From Cyclostephanos tholiformis (Eukaryota > Bacillariophyta > Thalassiosirophyceae > Thalassiosirales > Thalassiosiraceae): 12,780 nt of DNA. Below are positions 1-7,905 of this stretch, one piece after another (position 1 is the first letter of the stretch; the number at the start of each line of letters is the position of its first letter). The notes beneath the pieces were generated by a model. That model saw nothing but the letters and a program-made list of their open reading frames with translations, did no database searches and was not told the DNA's origin. Both the position numbers and the translations under genes were made by a program. The stretch lies in assembly GCA_036939975.1 (NCBI GenBank), contig JALLPB010001510.1:1-12780 (forward strand). The letters run 5' to 3'.

Positions 1-405
1 ATGTATGCTCACGTGGTCGAGGTATATTCCCCTTGATCACTGAACATAACAAAGTGCCAGAAGCACCACCGCAACCATGGGTGCTGTGTGGCTAAGGTCC
101 TTGGGGATGCGCCCGTCTGTTGTCTATAGTAGTAGTTCCACGATAATAACTTTCTATAATTGATAATCAACAAATAAATTCTATAATTGATAATCAACAA
201 ATAAATTAATTATATTATCAAAATAATTATATCATTCCTTCCCTAGGTTGCATTGCCGCTGCTCGTCCCCTCCCTCCGATAGTAATGACGATGGGCGAAG
301 CTATGCGTTTATGATATTGATGCTCATCAACAAATAAATTAATATTATTATCAAAATATTAATATATGAATGTTATTATCAATAAATTAATATTATCATC
401 AAAAA
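1..405. other. AT-rich intergenic/transposon-flank region
   Basis: No convincing gene is visible here. The first 120 bases are of mixed composition and unrecognised. From about 140 onward the sequence is strongly AT-rich and built from related units containing ATCAACAAATAAATTAAT, which lead directly to the stop codon of the transposase fragment at 406. The short minus-strand open frame at 9-200 mostly translates AT repeats and has no recognisable motif. The region may be the 3' flank or terminal part of the pogo-like element, but I could not identify a terminal inverted repeat. Confidence 0.6.
154..207. repeat. 27-bp perfect tandem duplication, AT-rich
   Basis: The 27-base unit starting CTATAATTGATAATCAACAA occurs twice back to back, at 154-180 and 181-207, without a mismatch. 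Partial, degenerate relatives containing ATCAACAAATAAATTAAT or ATCAATAAATTAATATTAT follow at about 325-350 and 378-400. This is seen directly in the sequence; any function is unknown. Confidence 0.9.
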
Positions 406-720
406 TTATTCGGACGATTTGAAGGAAATGTCGGAGTCCGCATCGCCACCAAACTCAATGTGTTCCGGCTCGTTGGGGTCATGATTGCCAACAATCGCAT
501 CGGAGGATTTGAACGAATCCTCCGATTTGAACAAAATGTCCAGCATGTCCGCCTTGCCACCAAACTTGACGTTGTCGGCGTTTGGGTCATCGCCAACAAT
601 TGCATCGGAGGATTCGAATGAATCCTCTGATTCGAACGAAGTGTCCACGTCCGCCTTGCCACCAAACTCAATGTTGTCCGGCTTGTTTGGGTCATCGCCA
701 ACAATCGCATCGTCTCCCTG
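406..720. repeat. three 105-bp tandem repeats in transposase tail
   Basis: The block CAACAAT(C/T)GCATCG recurs at 489, 594 and 699, giving an exact 105-base (35-codon) period. On the minus strand each unit encodes roughly DAIVGDDPN, then FGGKAD, then an SFESEDSFESS-like acidic/serine stretch. Because the period is a multiple of three, the repeats keep the transposase frame open. Two units also contain short inverted repeats, for example GGAGGATT at 505-512 facing AATCCTCC a few bases later. Confidence 0.85.
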
Positions 721-1622
721 AAACTCACCATTGCGCTGAAACACTCCAAAGTAGGAGTACCCCGTCTTCCTCCAGGAATTTTTGATGGTCTCGTTGGTGA
801 TGTTCCTCTCTGCGGTGATGATCCAATCGGAGACGTCATGACAAGTGATGGCAGGGATTGGTAGGTCGGGATCCTGCTGGAAGAGCCAGCCATTGTATTG
901 GGTCCTCAACTTGGCCTTAAATGCCTTGTTAAAGCCGTCTTCTACCGGCTGGAGGAGACCGGTGCATCCGGGTGGAATGAACTTCACCTGGACCCCAAGA
1001 TCCTGAATTTTGTTGACAACAGATGCCTTCATGTGCACCACAAAGGAATCAAGGAAGAGGATGGGCACGATTCCTTTTGGCGGGGCGGACCTAACATCAG
1101 GCGCGAGGACCTGATCAATCAACTTGATCATCACACCCTCGTCGAACCATGCCATGTCCTGGCAGACATAGACGAGGTCCATCGGCAGAGCTGGCAGTTC
1201 CCGCTTTGCAATATGCCCATTGTGTTTTCCTGTGAAGAATGACACACGAAGAAAAGATCAAATGAGTCAATTTAGGATAAATAGTAATTTGATATTTTCT
1301 TCTTACCTTTAAAAACAACCATCGATTTCACGCGGCGGCCCGAAGCAGTCAAAGTGACAGCCACTGTCACACGCTTTGTGTCAGACATTGACGTACGCAA
1401 ATTCACTGTCCGCGCACCTACCTTGTCTATAGTCATCTTTTCGTCCATTGCCATCCAAACTGGAGTCTGATCCATATTGTAGATATAATCTGCATCACGG
1501 TACGGTTCAATGAGAATTGGGCAAATGTAGTCTAGGAATTCTAGCGCCTCCTTTTCAACCTCACTGGGGTGATGCTGTGCCTTGTGGGTTGCCATGCGAT
1601 GCAAAAGTCGATGCTTCTTCAT
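406..1622 (-). pseudogene. pogo/Tigger-like DDE transposase, 5'-truncated, two exons
   Basis: This is the catalytic part of a DDE_1 (pogo/Tigger, CENP-B-related) transposase, which cuts and pastes DNA transposons. Exon A is 1622-1307 and exon B 1229-406, separated by a 77-bp GT-AG intron (1306-1230). Splicing joins VVFKG to KHNGH in frame and gives 379 residues. The block starting MKKHRL and continuing to THKAQ resembles the end of the CENP-B helix-turn-helix. First catalytic Asp is about residue 51 (YNMDQTP); second is about 166 (LFLDSF). The third acidic position lies in LLQPVEDGFNK near 202-203, where pogo proteins usually read LQPLD, so Glu202 (35 residues after Asp166) or Asp203 would serve. 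The last ~105 residues are three 35-residue acidic repeats. The N-terminal DNA-binding half is not found upstream: ATG 1622 is preceded by TAG, possibly a splice acceptor, and then by an inserted element. Probably an inactive copy. Confidence 0.8.
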
Positions 1623-1623
1623 C

Positions 1624-2811
1624 TAGGCTGGAAATGTCGGCAACGTGTTGGCGTTTCAAAACCCCTCAGCCGACAGACATGCGACATGTCGGCGACACGA
1701 CACGGACCATGTCGGCGACATGGCACCGTGTCAGCTCCTCAGATGCCGTGTCAGTGTTGTGTCGGCATGACGATTTGCCGACATGTTGGCGCCATGTTGT
1801 CGACCATGGGTGCTGTCCACCACGCCCTCTCCCGCCGCCCATGCCTCTCCAGCGCCCGATCCACCGATTCGGGCCTGCTGGATACATCATTTGCGATGTC
1901 GTGTGCGCTCGGTTTGCTCAGAACCGAGCGGGAAGTTTACTTTTTCATTGGTTTGAAATTAAGGGGAACTGAAATCAATCAATCGACAACGATGGCGACA
2001 ACAACGTTGGCGACGGCGATGGCAACAGCAACAACGATAGACAACAATCAACTTGTAAGTAGAATTACGATGACGCCGACTACTACGACGACAACGACTA
2101 TGACTACGACTAAAAGCACGGCAGCAGGGCGGGGGCGGCAGCAGCACGGCATGGCAAGGCGGCAGCGGCGGCGGGGGCACGGCAACGACAATGGTGGCTG
2201 CGGCTGTACGGTGACGACGAGATGCAACACAACGGCGCAACAATCAAACAAAGCGGGTGAGACAAGATGCGTCAGGGGGCGCGATACATCGACGAGGCGA
2301 GACGAGATGCGATGACGCGACGACGCGACAACGCGACGATGCAACAACGCAATGACTCAATGATGACGAGACGGATGACGAGAGATGAGACGTAGCGGAA
2401 CGACGTGGCACGGCGACGAGACAGGACGGGACGGGACGCGACAACAAGGGGCAGAAAGACAATGCAACAATCAACCAAAGGAACAAACAAAGGGACGACC
2501 AAACAAACAAAGCGGGTGCAACGTGAGGCGACGATGCGGGAGGTGGACGCGACGCGAGGGGATGGAGGCGGCGGATAATTTTTTTGGGCTGTTTGTTGTT
2601 GGGGGGAGCGGTTATGTAGATTACCATTTAACGTAGGAATTAGTACCACGCTCATCCAAATACCGTCTGTTCGTGGTCCGTCAATGTCGGGAAATCGCGA
2701 CACAAAAGTGTGCCGACACACAGGAATCCATGTCGCCAAATTTCCCCTGTTGGCACGAAAATAGGCGACAATTCGCCTTGTCGGCGACATGTCGCCGACA
2801 TTTCCAGCCTA
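1624..2811. mobile_element. non-autonomous DNA transposon with TIRs and TA duplication
   Basis: GGCTGGAAATGTCGGC at 1626-1641 is matched by its exact reverse complement ending at 2809. TA dinucleotides flank both sides (1624-1625 and 2810-2811; the wider context is CTAG on both sides). This gives a 1184-bp element with 16-bp terminal inverted repeats and a TA target duplication, as in Tc1/mariner/pogo-type elements. The motif TGTCGGCGACA or its complement occurs repeatedly near both ends (1687-1697, 1710-1720, 2779-2789, 2790-2800), as expected for transposase-binding subterminal repeats. The middle (about 1970-2570) is low-complexity ACAACGACG/GCGACGA-type sequence. Open frames there, including a 248-codon plus-strand one, look like translated simple sequence with no transposase motifs. 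The superfamily assignment is inference; the ends are seen directly. Confidence 0.8.
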
Positions 2812-3006
2812 GCTTAATATCTGACGGATCTCTGTGACGGATTTCGCCAGAATCCCTATTTGAGATAGAGTACTTTTTCTCGCTGGTTAGGTTTGTTCAC
2901 CATCGATGTTAAAGTATAATTAAGGAATAAACATCATCCTTAAAAGCTAGCCACATAAAAAGCTACCCAAAAGAAAAATCGATGTCCCCTCCACTCGACT
3001 TATCTA
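2812..3006. other. spacer between transposon and prolyl hydroxylase 3' end
   Basis: No gene was recognised. If the inserted element is removed, the minus-strand sequence here runs directly into ATG 1622 through ATTAAGCTAG, so the TAG could be a 3' splice site of a transposase intron. A short open stretch in that frame ends at the same TAG and shows no helix-turn-helix motif. The region must also contain the 3' UTR of the prolyl hydroxylase. Confidence 0.5.
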
Positions 3007-4605
3007 TCATCTGACGTAACCCATCGGAGCATTCCAGATCCATTTATTTGCTGCCCATTTAACGTTGCCTTCACCTACGGGACACGCTCCATGCAAAGAT
3101 GAGGGATCCATTGCACCGGACGCATCCAGACTGTAGAAGATGATAACCTTTCCTTTTTGAGGTTTCACTTTCAGTCCGCTTGAGCAGTCGGTATACGAAA
3201 GCTCACGAAGGCCACCCGCGCGTGGAAATATTGTGTGTCCACCGTCCTCAACGTCAGTAAGATACCAAAATACAGTCGCAAATCTGTTCTTCTTGCCATG
3301 TTCAATAAGGTTCAACGTGTTCGGATCTGACCTGTAATGATCCGGATCGAAGTAGTCATGATGAGAGTCGTACTTTTCTGTATGACCGTATCGGAGTACT
3401 TGCACATACTCTTGATGATCTCGAGGCACACGAGTGAGACTTGCCGTACGATGCTCGATATCCAACAAAACTGGATCGCCTTGTGCCGGGAGAAAAGTAG
3501 ACTGAGATGTCCGCCAATTGCTGGCGGCCTTGCCTACATCAGCATCCTTAAGACTAACTCCAGAATATTTTAGGGTTGGTTCTGCCTTTTTGGCAATATA
3601 ATCACATTCGTCTTCCGACAGGAACCCCTCGATACTCAGGACGAGAGGTTTCAGTGAGAGTGTTTCAATGGTGATATTGCGCGATCCGGATATGGCTGCA
3701 TTGCTTGGTGTTGCGAGTTCAATGGTCCTAAGAAATCCTTCACGTACACCTGGCCACAGCCAATTTCCGCCCTGTACAACAACAATTATTCCCGATGCGA
3801 CAATGCTGCTCATGATGTGTTTACTTGAACCGAAGCCATCGCCATCAGTCACTTCATCAAGTTCCCCAATAATACGTTCGCCAGAAGTAGTATATAATCC
3901 CCACGGTTGCTGCTTGCTTCCTTCGTGAAGTAGGCCTAATTCGGTGTACAATAAGTTTTTCATTTTACTCCATGAAATGGGAAGTCGTCTTCCTACATCC
4001 TCTCCGTCTTCTCCTCTCAGAACGACCACATTTTTGACTGGAGCAGAGTATGAATTTTTGTATGATGTAAGTCGAACCGAGTCGAATTGATCCAGAATTT
4101 TATTTTGTTCGCGTAGATCATCCCACTGTGGAAAGAGATGATCCTCCCCATCACCTCCCAAGTACATTGGCTCAACGCAAACAACGTGAAGACCAGATAC
4201 GGGTGCTGCGTGAAGGAAGTTGTCTAAATTTGAAGAGGTGCAGGGTACGCGTTTCGGGAGGGGGAAGGGCAAAGGAATATAAGGAGAAGAAACGCTGCGG
4301 TCCCAAGACGTGAGCATGGCAAAAGGAATTTATCGTCAGTGCAAGCAAACACATACTATTATTTACGATCCACCAAAAGAATATTTCACAAACCTGATGT
4401 TTACATCGTCCCCTCGTTCACGGAGCATGTGTCGTAAAGGAGGGGTAAGTACCCCCCCAAGAAATGCGATCACTGCCATGACAATGCTGAAGGAGATGGA
4501 TGTCTTGGGGAACGGCTTCCCCTCGTCCTTGCTCTTGCTCGACACGTTTGGCGTGGTCGACGCTTTGGCGGACCCCGCCTTCTTTTTTGAATCCTTAGGA
4601 GCCAT
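3007..4605 (-). CDS. prolyl 4-hydroxylase-like 2-oxoglutarate/Fe(II) oxygenase, membrane-anchored
   Basis: Predicted 499-residue protein. Exon 1 is 4605-4394, a 99-bp GT-AG intron spans 4393-4295, and exon 2 is 4294-3007; both boundaries are phase 2, giving ...DVNI-S-VSSPY. ATG 4605 is the only ATG at the head of the exon. A lysine/serine-rich cytosolic tail is followed by one hydrophobic segment (about residues 37-55), suggesting a type II anchor in ER or Golgi. The C-terminal ~210 residues are a P4Hc domain. The iron ligands are HHDYF (His382, Asp384) and the distal His472 in SLHGACPV; Lys483 in KWAANKW is the expected 2-oxoglutarate-binding lysine. FWYLTDVEDGGHTIFP is typical of the family. 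Family members hydroxylate peptidyl proline using 2-oxoglutarate and oxygen; the substrate here is unknown. Residues ~80-270 match no domain I recognise. It is divergently transcribed from the acyltransferase. Confidence 0.9.
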
Positions 4606-5045
4606 GATTATTTGTTGTGACACTGTTTGGGCTCAAAGAGATGGCGAAGGGTACCACTCGTGAGTCCTCTCGCCAGGGAGAAACATTGAGTTAAATCGGT
4701 CGATTTTATGATGTGTGTGTGTGTGTTGGGAATTTTTGTCTCTGTGAGGGATGTATTGGAGAGATTCAGGTATCATAGAGAGGTAATAATATTTCATGTG
4801 GGTATCGTCGTAATTTCCCCCCGGGGGAAAAGAGGGGGAAAAGAATACACGCACAGAGCGAGGGACACGTCACAGAGTCGACGGATGACACCAACCCCTC
4901 GCGTGCATCTCCCATTGTGTGTATTTTATTTTAATTGCCTCGCTCTGTCTCTGTTTGTTTTGTGTCTCTCCGAGCTATTATGGTGTAAGTATGTATAACG
5001 TTGTGGGTCCTCGTCCATCTATTTTCCTCATCACCTTCGACCACC
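4606..5045. promoter_or_regulatory. shared divergent intergenic region (putative bidirectional promoter)
   Basis: These 440 bp separate the start codons of the minus-strand prolyl hydroxylase and the plus-strand acyltransferase, so both promoters and 5' UTRs should lie here. Visible landmarks are a (GT)n run at about 4711-4726, a CCCCCCGGGGG-type block near 4818-4826, and pyrimidine-rich stretches before 5046. I see no clear TATA box or other defined element. The promoter role is inferred only from gene arrangement. Confidence 0.5.
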
Positions 5046-6279
5046 ATGAAGATGAAGTGTTTCCCTCCCTTCCTACCAGTAGCAATATGCTGCTGGGTCT
5101 GTGCCCAAGGTCTCTCGTTTGCGCCGCCTCGACAGCTCGTCACTTCTCCTCATATGCAACCCACCGGCGACTGCGGGAGATCTTCGCCGCGCGGCGGTGC
5201 ACGCGTCACGGGTTTGTTCACGGCATCCATATCGGCGGATGCCACCTTCGGCAATGGCGGAGGCTTGGAGAATTCGGATGACTTGAATGTCAAGTACGGT
5301 CCCGCGATCAAACTTGGAAAGCTGAAAATTAATCTCTTTGGCGCCCTCTTCGGCGCGTGGGAAATATTCTGGGGCATCTTCTACTGGTACCCCGCCATGA
5401 CGCTGTACGGTCTCGTGCGTTCAATAAGCTCCAAACTCCCGGGCGATTTCATGCAGAAGATTGACCCGTATCGTCGAGTTCCGATCTGTGTCGCATACTG
5501 CTGGGGGTTGTTGAGTATGGGATTGTTTGGTCTGTGGCCGATAGTAGAGGGGAGGGAGAATTTGGAATTGTTGAGGGACATCGACGAAAACGGGAAGAGG
5601 GGGTGAGTTGTATAATATATACACATATTATACGATCGAGAACATGACCATGTTTTCGAACGGGAATTTCTCTAACGAATATACACCACGCCTCCATTTA
5701 CGCATTAACTCAAGGAAACTGAAACCGGCCATGTTCGTCGCGAATCACTGCAGCTGGATGGACATCCCCTACGTGTGTCGCGTGCTTGGTTTCCGCAACT
5801 GTAAAATGATAGCCAAGGCCGAACTTCTCAAGGTGCCGATTCTCGGTCGTGCCCTCGGGGTTGCCGGTCACGTGACCCTCGATCGTGCCGATCGCCGCTC
5901 TCAAATGAGGGCATACAAGGAGGGCGTGGAATGGCTGAAGGATGGGGTGAATTTGGTCACATTCCCGGAGGGCACGCGGAGCAAGGATGGTCGGATGAAG
6001 AGTTTCAAGAAGGGGGCGTTCAAGATGGCCCAGACGGCGGGGGCGCCGGTGGTACCGATGTCCATCCATTACGCGGACAAGGTGCAGCCGTTGGATTACG
6101 CATTCCCGGCGAAGTCATCGAGGTGGTCCCGACCCAAGGCGCTAATAAAAATCGGGAAGCCGATCCCGACGGGCGATAAGTCGGACGACATGTTGCTAGG
6201 GGAAGTGTGGCGGGCTATCGCCGATGCATTACCAGATAGCCAGAAGCCGACGAAGGATACTCCGGAGGGGGTGAAGTAG
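5046..6279 (+). CDS. 1-acyl-sn-glycerol-3-phosphate acyltransferase (PlsC family), probably plastid
   Basis: This enzyme transfers an acyl chain to the sn-2 position of lysophosphatidic acid, making phosphatidic acid for membrane and storage lipids. Exon 1 is 5046-5602, a 112-bp GT-AG intron (GTGAGT) spans 5603-5714, and exon 2 is 5715-6279. The phase-2 join reads ENGKRG-G-KLKPAM and gives 373 residues. The catalytic NHX4D motif is NHCSWMD (196-202). [12 protein letters not shown] is the second block, FPEGTRS (269-275) binds the phosphate, and VVPMSIH (298-304) is the fourth block. Two hydrophobic segments (about 97-123 and 147-167) precede the catalytic domain. The N-terminus [17 protein letters not shown] is a signal peptide ending in AQGLS-FAPP, resembling the diatom ASAFAP motif with Phe at +1, so plastid import is inferred. 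The start at 5046 (CCACCATGA) is the first in-frame ATG and gives this signal peptide. Confidence 0.92.
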
Positions 6280-6588
6280 ATACATGTCAAGGCCGTACGA
6301 GGGCGGGAGATCGATTCGTAAGTTCGGCGCATGGGTATTGTTTTCGATCTACTTAAACGAATAACGATACGTTCTCGCATGGTATGATCATGGCTTAAAG
6401 AGGGCTCCGAACATTCCAGGCGAACGAGAATAGCCGTCCTCGACGAGGGGTTCGTACGCTGTTGATATAGATGTGGATAAGTACTTGGCGACATCGCAGA
6501 TGAAATGACACGATGGCCATGAGTAGCATTCATCAGAGGGGAATAGTCCCGGACGCTCGGGTCGCTATCGTACCGTAAATCTAATATA
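6280..6588. other. non-coding spacer after acyltransferase
   Basis: This stretch holds the acyltransferase 3' UTR and unassigned sequence. No open frame with recognisable protein similarity, no RNA gene and no repeat was seen on either strand. The duplicated HA-gene sequence begins at 6589. Confidence 0.5.
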
Positions 6589-6830
6589 ACATCATCACCT
6601 GAAAATATCGAATCTACGACGCCAAGCATCCCTAATGTCCTCGGCGGTGTACTCGCTAGTCTTCCCAATGATGTAACTCTCGAAGTCGACCGCATCCGAG
6701 ATTCCATGGTCCTCGACATCGACCGAATCGTTTCCATGATTTCCTCCGCGATGCATCGTCCGCCTAAGGCCATTGTACGAACCGCGACGACGACGGCCGC
6801 CCCGCTTGACTCGCCCAAACGAATCCCATA
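6589..6830 (-). pseudogene. duplicated, frameshifted 3' fragment of the HA-domain gene
   Basis: On the minus strand this encodes a close copy of the last ~70 residues of the HA-domain protein at 7906-8958. It ends with the same AWRRRFDIFR and stop, and shares TMHRGG, GISDAVDFESY and EDIRDAWRRR. The nucleotide match runs from ACATCATCACCTG (6589, matching 7900) to about AAACGAATCC (6830, matching 8134), with scattered substitutions and small indels. At the upstream edge the GFVW coding sequence is still recognisable (GGATTCGTTTGG) but lies in another frame, because GGG here replaces GG in the intact copy. Beyond 6830 similarity stops and no HA domain core or start codon context is present. This looks like a decayed partial gene duplication rather than a working gene. 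Confidence 0.75.
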
Positions 6831-7453
6831 TCCCCGTCTCTTTCTCTGTCATATAGTACCCGAAGCCGAGGGGGAGAGAGGGAGATTTATCGATAGAGCC
6901 AAGTGTCACGGGAGAGAGCGAGAAGGGAAGAGGTGGAGCGGTGGAAGCGCGAGCGCGAGGCCCCGAGTGCTCTGTCACGAGAAGCAGCGGGTTACCGGTT
7001 ACCGGGTGTTGAGATGAAAGAAAGATGGAGTTTCGACACAATAATTGAGGTAAGTAAGACTCGGTCCTCTTTCTCTGCAGTATCGTACGATAGTAGATAT
7101 TGCCTTTCGCCCCCGCGTGTGCGAGAGAAAGAGAAATAGTACATATTTGCGGGCACATTAATTCCAGCGAAAACTGTATAGTAGGAATTAGTTCATTTAA
7201 TTCTACGCGTAGAATCCTACTCCGGTCCAGAGACACTGAGTGATAAATATGAGACGTTGAAATTGAGACGAGCCCCCGACCAAAAAAAACAATAGAGAGG
7301 AATTGATATTTTTTCCTCGGCAGTCGTATTCGCCGTGTCGTGTGCACCAAAAAAAAAGTGTGTTGGCCATCATTTTTTCCACATCGAACCATCGCAGCCT
7401 CACTTGTCGATGGTCTAACCTGCCCTATTTCAATCGCATCAACGGTAGATGAC
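6831..7453. other. intergenic region upstream of subtilase-like gene
   Basis: No gene was recognised. A minus-strand open frame continues from the HA fragment through this stretch to about 7455, but it has no motif and no similarity to the intact HA gene upstream of the fragment, so I treat it as fortuitous. Short poly-A runs occur near 7281-7288 and 7350-7358. The 5' UTR and promoter of the plus-strand protease should be near its right end. Confidence 0.45.
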
Positions 7454-7898
7454 ATGACGAACTCGGCTATTGTGGTTTACGTCCTCGGGATCGGTGCCAT
7501 CGTCGCCTCCGTGGCCATGCTTGCCATTCGAGCGAAGGAGTCCAGGGGGAGGTTGCCCCGTCGACTCGGCGAATCTGCAACATACCTCGTTACGTTCACG
7601 GACAGAGACGTTGCTCCTTGGGACAGATGTTATGAACTAGCAAAGGACAGAGGCGGGACCGTCGGCGGTGTCTACGAAGAGGTCAACGCTTGTTCTCTGA
7701 TATTGCCACGGGCCGAAGTAGGAATTCAGGTACAGGACGAAATCGCCTCCCTACCATCCGTGCTTATATTCGAGGAGGACCAAATGGTTTACGCCTGGGA
7801 TTCGGAAGAGAGTGAGGACAATAGTTACTCGTCGTCGTCAACACATAGACTCACCCAGCAAACGTCTGTGTCAACGACTTTGTGGGGACTTGACCGCA
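7454..7898 (+). CDS. subtilisin-like serine protease, N-terminal part only (truncated by gap)
   Basis: The open frame starts at ATG 7454 (MTNSAIVV) and runs 148 codons until the ambiguous base at 7899. Residues about 5-25 form one hydrophobic segment (signal peptide or anchor). Residues about 43-115, from ATYLVTFTDRD to VLIFEEDQMVYAW, look like an inhibitor-I9 propeptide, which folds the protease and keeps it inactive. A serine-rich acidic linker follows, then STTLWGLDR, the conserved entry of the peptidase S8 domain (usually WGLDRID). The Asp/His/Ser catalytic triad should lie downstream but is absent: immediately after the N the sequence is the reverse-strand end of another gene. The truncation is therefore more likely an assembly break than a biological one. 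ATG 7454 is the first in-frame ATG. Function is inferred from the propeptide pattern and the short S8 junction. Confidence 0.7.
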
Positions 7899-7899
7899 N
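7899..7899. other. single ambiguous base (N), probable assembly junction
   Basis: The only N of the window lies within an open protease frame. It is followed at once by sequence that is repeated at 6589, on the opposite coding strand. That is the pattern expected where two contigs were joined at a repeat edge. Confidence 0.75.
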
Positions 7900-7905
7900 A
7901 CATCA

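Noticed and set aside
76..90. 14-base match ACCATGGGTGCTGT shared with position 1804
   Set aside because: It is short, has unrelated flanks, and is compatible with chance in 12.8 kb.
406..720. CRISPR-like array
   Set aside because: The 105-bp periodic units are contiguous coding repeats without spacers, in a eukaryotic transposase.
1569..2315. 248-codon plus-strand open frame inside the inserted element
   Set aside because: It overlaps the element's left end, translates ACG/ACA simple sequence into Thr/Arg-rich runs and has no catalytic or DNA-binding motif.
6595..7455. 286-codon minus-strand open frame as an intact gene
   Set aside because: Only its last ~70 codons resemble a known protein, the similarity ends at a frameshift, and the remainder has no motif.
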